Source of the DNA: Abyssibius sp040880065
GTDB lineage: Bacteria > Pseudomonadota > Alphaproteobacteria > Rhodobacterales > Rhodobacteraceae
NCBI GenBank assembly: GCA_040880065.1
Contig: JBBDJE010000046.1
Coordinates: forward strand, 21,372 to 85,371
Reading direction: 5' to 3'
Length of the DNA: 64,000 bases
The notes beneath the pieces are model-generated. The model did not search any database, was not told the DNA's origin, and saw only the letters and a list, made by a program, of their open reading frames with translations. The position numbers and the translations under genes are program-made. The stretch's first letter is position 1, and every line of letters begins with the position of its first letter. Below are positions 59,111 through 64,000 of this stretch, one piece after another.

Positions 59111-60244
59111 ATGACAGCCCTGCCCGATTTCAAGCTCGAAACGCATTTTTCAAAATGGGAATTTGCGGCACGTTATCATCTGACGGCTTCCGATGCCGAA
59201 AGCATGACGCTTTCCGACCTGCTTGCCATGGCAACCCCGAGCGCGCGGGCTGGCTTTGAAAACCTGTGGCTCGGCTATACCGAAACCTATGGCGCTCCCG
59301 ATCTGCGCGCCGCGATTGCCGCGACCTACGCACAGCAAACGGCAGATAACATCCTGTGTTTTGCGGGGGCGAGCGAGGGGATTTTCGCCGCCAATACCGT
59401 GCTGCTTGACAGCGACAGCCACGCCATTTGTGTGACCCCGAACTACCAAAGCCACGAGACCCTGCCGCTGGCCATTTGCGAAGCAACCGGCATTCCGCTG
59501 GACCCTGACGATAGCTGGTCGCTGGATATAGACCGCGTTGCCGCCGCCATCCGCCCGAATACCCGGCTCGTCACAATCAACTTTCCGCATAACCCCACGG
59601 GCGCGATTTTGTCAGCAGACCGCTACACGGCGCTGATAGATCTCTGCCGCAAGCACGGCATATACATTCTGCACGATGAAATTTTCAACGGGCTTGGCCG
59701 CAGCAATACGCAGCACCTGCCCTTTATTGCCGATGTTTACGAGCGCGGCCTGTCGCTCAATGTCATGTCCAAAGCCTATGGGTTGCCGGGCTTGCGCATT
59801 GGCTGGATCGCCTGCCAAGACAAGGCGCTGCTGTCGCAAATGGAGCGGATGAAGCACTACCTGTCCATTTGCAATTCCGCCCCGAGCGAGCGGTTGGCGC
59901 TGATAGCACTTGAGAACCGCGCACAAATTCTGGCCCGGAACTGTGCGCTGATTGATGAAAACCTGCCCAAGCTTAACGCCTTTTTTGCCCGCCATGAAAA
60001 CCTGTTCGACTGGTCCATGCCCCAAGGCGCCTGCATGGGGTTTGTGCGCTACAAAGGCAGCGAAGGGGTTGAAGCCTTCGCCCGCGATCTGGTGGAGCAA
60101 TCCGGCGTGCTGGTGCTGCCAAGCGCGATCTATTCCTCGGCCCTTGGGCTGACCCCGCAAGGCTATTTCCGTATCGGCTATGGTCGTTCTGGGCTAAACG
60201 AGGCCCTTGCCGCCTTTGATGCGCATCTGGCGCGCAACAGCTAG
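59111..60244 (+). CDS. PLP-dependent class I/II aminotransferase
   Basis: A 377-residue fold-type I aminotransferase. N-F-P-H-N-P-T-G near residue 155, H-D-E-I-F near residue 188 and the PLP lysine in M-S-K-A-Y-G-L-P-G-L-R-I-G-W near residue 220 are in canonical order, and a C-terminal arginine (Y-F-R-I-G-Y-G-R) should bind the substrate carboxylate. It groups by motif with the aspartate-type aminotransferases of unclear substrate. Its stop codon lies in the left arm of an inverted repeat. Confidence 0.88.
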   Translation: MTALPDFKLETHFSKWEFAARYHLTASDAESMTLSDLLAMATPSARAGFENLWLGYTETYGAPDLRAAIAATYAQQTADNILCFAGASEGIFAANTVLLDSDSHAICVTPNYQSHETLPLAICEATGIPLDPDDSWSLDIDRVAAAIRPNTRLVTINFPHNPTGAILSADRYTALIDLCRKHGIYILHDEIFNGLGRSNTQHLPFIADVYERGLSLNVMSKAYGLPGLRIGWIACQDKALLSQMERMKHYLSICNSAPSERLALIALENRAQILARNCALIDENLPKLNAFFARHENLFDWSMPQGACMGFVRYKGSEGVEAFARDLVEQSGVLVLPSAIYSSALGLTPQGYFRIGYGRSGLNEALAAFDAHLARNS

Positions 60245-60284
60245 CATCCGCCACTTGGAAAAAAGTTCCTTGTGCCGGATGCTA
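60242..60284 (+). terminator. Imperfect hairpin beginning at the aminotransferase stop codon
   Basis: TAGCATCCG (60242-60250) pairs with CGGATGCTA (60276-60284), with further inner pairing of CAC/GTG and GGAA/TTCC. The first three bases are the stop codon. No T-run follows, so termination would be weak or Rho-assisted. The 146 bases between it and the znuA stop contain no recognisable gene. Confidence 0.55.
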
Positions 60285-60430
60285 TGGGTGAGCAAGATCG
60301 GCAATGCACAGGATGTTGCCGAAGCAAAATTGCATACCGAAGTCGTGCTTCTCGACGTGACAGGCGTTCTCTTGGATCATCAGCACCAGTATCGTGCTGC
60401 AACGCAGAGTAACCTGTTGAGGTTTCACAT

Positions 60431-61471
60431 CTAGAGGCAATCCGCCAAGGTTGTGGCAAGGTTGCGCAGCATGTTGGCGTAGAGTTCCGGGCCGGGTTCA
60501 AGATCAGACCCGAGCGGATCGAGTATGCCGGTGCTGGCCTCAGAGCCTTCCATGACAGCCGCCACGATACCGGGATTGAATTGCGGTTCTGACAGCACGC
60601 AAGACACGCGCTGATCAGTGACACGCGCCTGAATTTCAGCGATGCGTGCGGGGCTGGGGGCAGAAGCGTCGGAAACAGAAATTGCGCCTGATGCGGGAAA
60701 ATCAAAGGCAGTTTCGAAATACTGATAGGCGTCGTGGAAAACGATGAAGTTGCGCCCGCGCACCGGCTCAAGAATAGCGTTGATCTCGCCGCTTAACGCA
60801 GCAAGCTCTTCACGTCCCGCGGCGGCGTTTGCAAAGTAGGCACCGGCATTGTCCGGATCGACTGCAGAGAGTTTCGCCGCGATGGCATTCAGCCAGACCG
60901 CAGCGTTGTCAGGGGATAGCCAGGCGTGGGGATCATGTTCGCCGTGATCGTGTCCGGCGTGGTCATCATGTTCATGATCGTCGTCATCATGGGCGTGTTC
61001 ATCCTCTGCGTGATCGTGATCATCCCCGTCGGCATGTTCTTCATCATCATGATCATCATGATCATCATGGTCGTCTGCGCCGTGATCGTCTTCCTCATGC
61101 GCATGCGCCTCAAACAGCGCGCTTTCGCGCAAGGGCAATTCGCTAACGCCATCGAGCTCAAGCAACTCGGTCACGACAGCATCACCGGCAAGCGTTTCAA
61201 TCGCACCTTCCAGCCACGGGGTCAGGTCGGGGCTGACCCAAAAGACCAGGTCTGCCTCTTGCAGCGCGGCGGCCTCGGAGGGGCGCAGGCTGTATTCATG
61301 CGGGCTAGCTCCGGGCGCCACGATGAGCGTTGGTTCACCAACGCCCTGCATCACACGCGCCACCAGCGAATGCACAGGTGCGATATCGACGGCCACGTTT
61401 GGCACATCCGCAAGCGCCGTCCCGCCGAGCAAAACTGCTGCAACAGACAGTGAAATGAGGTTTCTGGACAT
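60431..61471 (-). CDS. znuA: Zinc ABC transporter substrate-binding protein ZnuA
   Basis: A 346-residue periplasmic protein. A signal peptide (about 1-21) is followed by V-D-I-A-P-V-H-S-L-V-A-R-V-M, P-H-E-Y-S-L-R-P, a very His/Asp-rich loop at about residues 125-180, D-P-H-A-W-L-S-P-D-N and F-H-D-A-Y-Q-Y-F. Histidines of these motifs form the zinc site, and the loop helps acquire zinc. ATG at 61471 has GGAG six bases upstream; ATG four codons earlier is the alternative. It is divergent from zur-znuCB. Confidence 0.95.
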   Translation of the reverse strand: MSRNLISLSVAAVLLGGTALADVPNVAVDIAPVHSLVARVMQGVGEPTLIVAPGASPHEYSLRPSEAAALQEADLVFWVSPDLTPWLEGAIETLAGDAVVTELLELDGVSELPLRESALFEAHAHEEDDHGADDHDDHDDHDDEEHADGDDHDHAEDEHAHDDDDHEHDDHAGHDHGEHDPHAWLSPDNAAVWLNAIAAKLSAVDPDNAGAYFANAAAGREELAALSGEINAILEPVRGRNFIVFHDAYQYFETAFDFPASGAISVSDASAPSPARIAEIQARVTDQRVSCVLSEPQFNPGIVAAVMEGSEASTGILDPLGSDLEPGPELYANMLRNLATTLADCL

Positions 61472-61527
61472 ATCCGACTCCATGTGATTATATAACGTAA
61501 CAAACCGCATATATGAAATGAAATAAC
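61472..61527. promoter_or_regulatory. Divergent znuA/zur promoter region, likely Zur-controlled
   Basis: A 56-base AT-rich spacer between divergent znuA and zur. It includes TATAAT on the minus strand as a candidate -10 and a TTATATAA palindromic core near 61488-61495. A Zur operator is expected here from gene arrangement, but no full consensus is visible. Confidence 0.4.
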
Positions 61528-62046
61528 ATGACAAGTGCAACCCGGGCAGAAAAGCCCCTGCCGAGCGACCCGATCGGGTTCGAAATCCACGATCACGGGT
61601 CCTGCATCAGCGATGGGCTCGCGGCGGCTGAGGCGCATTGTCTAGCGCAAAGCCTGCGATTCACGCCTGTTCGGCGCAAGGCCTTGGAAATCCTCTTGCA
61701 GGAACATCGCGCGCTTGGCGCTTACGAGATGCTTGACAGGCTGCGCGATGCCGGTTTCGGCTCGCAACCGCCTGTTGCCTACCGGGCGCTTGAATTCCTC
61801 GTTGCCAACGGCTTTGCGCATAAAATCGAACGTCTCAACGCTTTCATCGCCTGTGCCCATCCCGGGGCCAGTCACGCACCCGCGTTCATGATTTGCCGGC
61901 TTTGCCAGTCGGTAGCAGAAGCGCTATCATCACCGGCGCGCGGGTCTTTGGGAGACGCTGCGCGTGCCACGGGGTTCAAGATCGAACGGACCGTGGTCGA
62001 GGCGACTGGCATTTGCCCGTCTTGTGCGGAAAAGGCCGAAGCATGA
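61528..62046 (+). CDS. zur: Fur-family zinc uptake regulator Zur
   Basis: A 172-residue Fur-family repressor. The winged helix (L-R-F-T-P-V-R-R-K-A-L-E-I-L-L and A-Y-E-M-L-D-R-L) lies at about 42-100, followed by the dimerisation domain with C-A-H-P, I-C-R-L-C near residue 122 and C-P-S-C near residue 166; the two Cys-x-x-Cys pairs fit a structural zinc site. Position between znuA and znuC strongly argues for Zur rather than Fur. Stop overlaps znuC by ATGA. Confidence 0.93.
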   Translation: MTSATRAEKPLPSDPIGFEIHDHGSCISDGLAAAEAHCLAQSLRFTPVRRKALEILLQEHRALGAYEMLDRLRDAGFGSQPPVAYRALEFLVANGFAHKIERLNAFIACAHPGASHAPAFMICRLCQSVAEALSSPARGSLGDAARATGFKIERTVVEATGICPSCAEKAEA

Positions 62047-62834
62047 GTCTGATCACGGCGGAAAACATCAGCGTCAGCTATGGCGCGAACATGGTGTTAC
62101 GCGACGTATCCCTCGCCGTCGCGCAGGGAGAGATTGTGACTATCGTTGGCCCGAACGGGTCCGGCAAGACGACCTTGTTGCGGTTGTTGATAGGTGCGGA
62201 ACGTCCAACGGCGGGGCGCATCACGCAAAAGCCAGGGCTGCGCATCGGCTATGTTCCACAAAAACTGCACATCGATCCGACCCTGCCAATCACGGTTGAC
62301 CGGTTCTTGCGTTTGCCCCGTGGCAACACGCGGCTAGCATGTGCAACGGCGCTGGAGCAGGCAGGCGTACCCGACCTGTCAAATCGCCAGATGTCGGCAC
62401 TATCAGGTGGCCAGTTGCAGCGCGTGTTGCTGGCGCGCGCGCTGATCAACCAGCCAGAGCTGCTGTTGCTGGATGAGGCAACGCAGGGGCTGGACCAACC
62501 CGGTTCCGCCGCGTTCTACCTTCAGATCGCCGAGCTGCGCCATAAAACCGGCTGCGCCATCCTGATGATCAGCCACGAACTGCATGTGGTGATGGCGGCT
62601 TCAGACAGGGTGATCTGCCTCAATGGCCATGTCTGTTGTGAAGGCTCGCCTGAAATCGTGTCTGCCGCGCCGGAATATCGCGCGATATTCGGCACCGGCA
62701 CTGGCGGCGCGCTGGCGCTTTACCGCCACGAGCATGACCATAGCCACGATGAAACCTGCGAAAATGGCGACGCGCACGACCACGCACCCCACACAAAGCA
62801 CGCACCCCACAAAAAGACCGAGGCTGCCGAATAA
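62043..62834 (+). CDS. znuC: Zinc ABC transporter ATP-binding protein ZnuC
   Basis: A 263-residue ATPase from MSLITAEN. Walker A G-P-N-G-S-G-K-T-T, the signature L-S-G-G-Q-L-Q-R-V and Walker B L-L-L-L-D-E-A are present. The C-terminal 40 residues are His-rich (H-E-H-D-H-S-H-D, H-D-H-A-P-H), an extension common in ZnuC of alphaproteobacteria and likely to sense or hold zinc. The open frame is longer, but the ATG at 62043 overlaps the zur stop. Confidence 0.95.
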   Translation: MSLITAENISVSYGANMVLRDVSLAVAQGEIVTIVGPNGSGKTTLLRLLIGAERPTAGRITQKPGLRIGYVPQKLHIDPTLPITVDRFLRLPRGNTRLACATALEQAGVPDLSNRQMSALSGGQLQRVLLARALINQPELLLLDEATQGLDQPGSAAFYLQIAELRHKTGCAILMISHELHVVMAASDRVICLNGHVCCEGSPEIVSAAPEYRAIFGTGTGGALALYRHEHDHSHDETCENGDAHDHAPHTKHAPHKKTEAAE

Positions 62835-63622
62835 TGCTGGATGATTTCATGACCCGCGCCGCCCTTGCAGGCATTGGCGTGGCCTTTGCGGCAGCCCCTT
62901 TGGGCAGTTTCGTTGTCTGGCGGCGCATGGCCTATTTCGGCGATGCAACAGCCCATGCCGCCATTTTGGGCGTCGCCTTGTCACTGGCGTTGCAAATCTC
63001 GGTCTTTGCGGGGGCCGTGGCCGTGGCGCTTGCCATGGCGCTGACGGTCACGCTGCTGACGGGGCGCGGCTACGCGATGGACACGTTGCTTGGCGTGCTG
63101 GCGCATTCCGCGCTGGCATTCGGGCTGGTTGCGGTGTCATTCCTGTCGGGCATCCGCATCGACCTGATGGCTTATCTCTTTGGCGATATTCTTGCCGTGT
63201 CGCGCGGCGATCTGGCGGTAATCTGGGGCGGCGCGGCCGTGGTTGTGGCGTTGATCGCTTGGCGCTGGTCGGCGCTGCTGACCTCGACCATCAGCGCAGA
63301 ACTGGCCTATGCCAGCGGCATCAACCCCAAGCGCGAGCAACTCATTCTTACACTGTCGCTGGCAATCACCGTGGCTGTGGCCATCAAGGTGGTTGGCGTC
63401 TTGCTGATTGCCGCAATGCTCATCATCCCCGCCGCTGCGGCGCGGCCCCTGTCGCGCACGCCAGAACAAATGGCGCTCACCGCCGCCGCCATCGGCAGCG
63501 GGTCCGCCGTTATCGGTTTGCAATCGGCCTATGCGCTCGACACGCCCGCCGGGCCCACCATCGTCTGTGTTGCTGCCATCGTGTTTCTGGGCACAAGCAT
63601 TCTGCAACGCCTGCGGTCCTGA
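62834..63622 (+). CDS. znuB: Zinc ABC transporter permease ZnuB
   Basis: A 262-residue ABC-3 family permease with about eight helices. F-V-V-W-R-R-M-A-Y-F-G-D-A-T-A-H-A-A near residue 26 and the late K-V-V-G-V-L-L-I-A-A-M-L-I-I-P-A-A-A-A are signatures of ZnuB. The ATG shares one base with the znuC TAA. It completes the zur-znuCB operon. Confidence 0.95.
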   Translation: MLDDFMTRAALAGIGVAFAAAPLGSFVVWRRMAYFGDATAHAAILGVALSLALQISVFAGAVAVALAMALTVTLLTGRGYAMDTLLGVLAHSALAFGLVAVSFLSGIRIDLMAYLFGDILAVSRGDLAVIWGGAAVVVALIAWRWSALLTSTISAELAYASGINPKREQLILTLSLAITVAVAIKVVGVLLIAAMLIIPAAAARPLSRTPEQMALTAAAIGSGSAVIGLQSAYALDTPAGPTIVCVAAIVFLGTSILQRLRS

Positions 63623-64000
63623 CAGGGCGGTGCGCCCGCCACACACGCGCGTGGCTGTTGTTGTCAGCTATGCAGGCCGATCGCCGCAGGCGGTTTCATC
63701 AACCAAAGGGTCCGGAACAAAGTTGGGCAGGGCAAAGCCAGCCCAAGACGAGCAGCACGTTATGCTCTGGGGGGGGGCTTTTAGCGAAAAGGCTGCCGTT
63801 CAGGTTGGTGCGTCTGCGCCTGTTCGCTGCATCGCCTCGCAAGGGTGCAGGCGCTTCATTTCAAAAGGAGCCAAGGTGAAGTGGTCCTGCTTTTCTGGAC
63901 AAGGTGGGGAGTGGACAAAACTTGGGGGTCATGCGGTGTGTTTTTTGTTTGCGACGGTCAGCCTTCCGTCGAGGACAGCGGCCCTTGTGACGGCAACGCG
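63623..64000. other. Right-end region without clear gene, possible insertion-sequence end
   Basis: About 380 bases. The left part shows no recognisable gene and includes a run of nine G (63770-63778). From about 63879 the sequence GTGGTCCTGCTTTTCTGGAC and a further TGGACAAAACTT look like the terminal repeats of an IS3-type element. A minus-strand frame ends with a TGA at 63929-63931 and is open to the edge (23 residues, ending T-V-A-N-K-K-H-T-A). A transposase end is possible but not demonstrable here. Confidence 0.3.

Noticed and set aside
60207..60434. Frame after the aminotransferase gene, and a 42-codon frame from about 60282
   Set aside because: The first overlaps the end of the real gene out of frame; the second is Arg/Ser-rich and resembles nothing. 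Treated as spacer.
63876..64000. Plus-strand GTG frame with AAGGAG upstream running off the right edge
   Set aside because: The ribosome binding site is good, but the translated 41 residues look like read-through of IS-like terminal sequence; no family seen.

Overview
The window looks like chromosomal DNA of a marine-type alphaproteobacterium, most probably Rhodobacteraceae (Roseobacter group). The grounds are high GC coding sequence, many ATGA/TGATG-overlapping genes, frequent GTG/TTG starts, a TAXI-type TRAP transporter with a fused permease, a cobN-cobW-cbtAB cobalamin cluster and a ubiE-ubiB pair. This is inference from gene content; no rRNA or tRNA gene is present to confirm it.

Layout: (1) 1-313 is the start of an MrpA-type antiporter gene running off the left edge. 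(2) 508-13116 is a hydroxyproline catabolism locus: polar amino-acid ABC transporter, D-amino-acid (hydroxyproline) dehydrogenase, 4-hydroxyproline epimerase, fused aconitase-X (cis-3-hydroxyproline dehydratase type), a second proline-racemase homologue with a Ser/Thr pair (trans-3-hydroxyproline dehydratase type), a 2-oxoglutarate-semialdehyde dehydrogenase-type ALDH, a delta1-pyrroline-2-carboxylate reductase homologue, a DapA-family deaminase and a GntR regulator. Together they would take trans-4-hydroxyproline to 2-oxoglutarate and the 3-hydroxyprolines to proline. (3) 13135-18195: galM, a TAXI TRAP transporter and a second GntR regulator. (4) 18286-26035: a dipeptide/oligopeptide-type ABC operon, a phytanoyl-CoA dioxygenase-family gene and an MFS transporter. 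(5) 26393-27658: a DEAD-box helicase. (6) 27671-40729: cobalamin genes (cobC, L-threonine kinase, cbiD, cobK, DUF1636, riboswitch, cbtB, cbtA, cobW, cobN, cobO), interrupted by a membrane-anchored NYN/Zc3h12a-type RNase gene and by an AT-rich island between two 137-bp direct repeats. (7) 40742-50703: housekeeping and small-metabolism genes (RidA, GDPD, DUF482, PCD, VOC, peroxiredoxin, ferredoxin reductase, rsmD, ubiE, ubiB, BepA-like M48 protease). (8) 50889-57167: two convergent operons that I consider the most interesting part of the window. One encodes a lipoprotein and a secreted caspase-like/Sel1 protein, with a second tiny lipoprotein gene behind it. The other encodes a secreted protein, an ExbB-like channel, two ExbD-like proteins and a TonB-like protein with a DUF4384-like C-terminus. 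(9) 57317-60244: two unknown coiled-coil proteins, a GNAT and a PLP aminotransferase. (10) 60431-63622: znuA diverging from zur-znuC-znuB. The right end (63623-64000) has no clear gene and may hold the end of an insertion sequence.

Recurrent small-scale structure is notable. Three independent transporter operons carry perfect GC-rich hairpins between the binding-protein gene and the permease gene. Palindromes of the form TTGTnnACA sit at the promoters of the hydroxyproline locus. Two genes (galM and a VOC gene) have tandem duplications of their last codons including the stop. Inverted repeats supply stop codons for three genes. Start sites were re-chosen where a ribosome binding site or family alignment argued for it. 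Functions are assigned by recognising motifs, not by database search.
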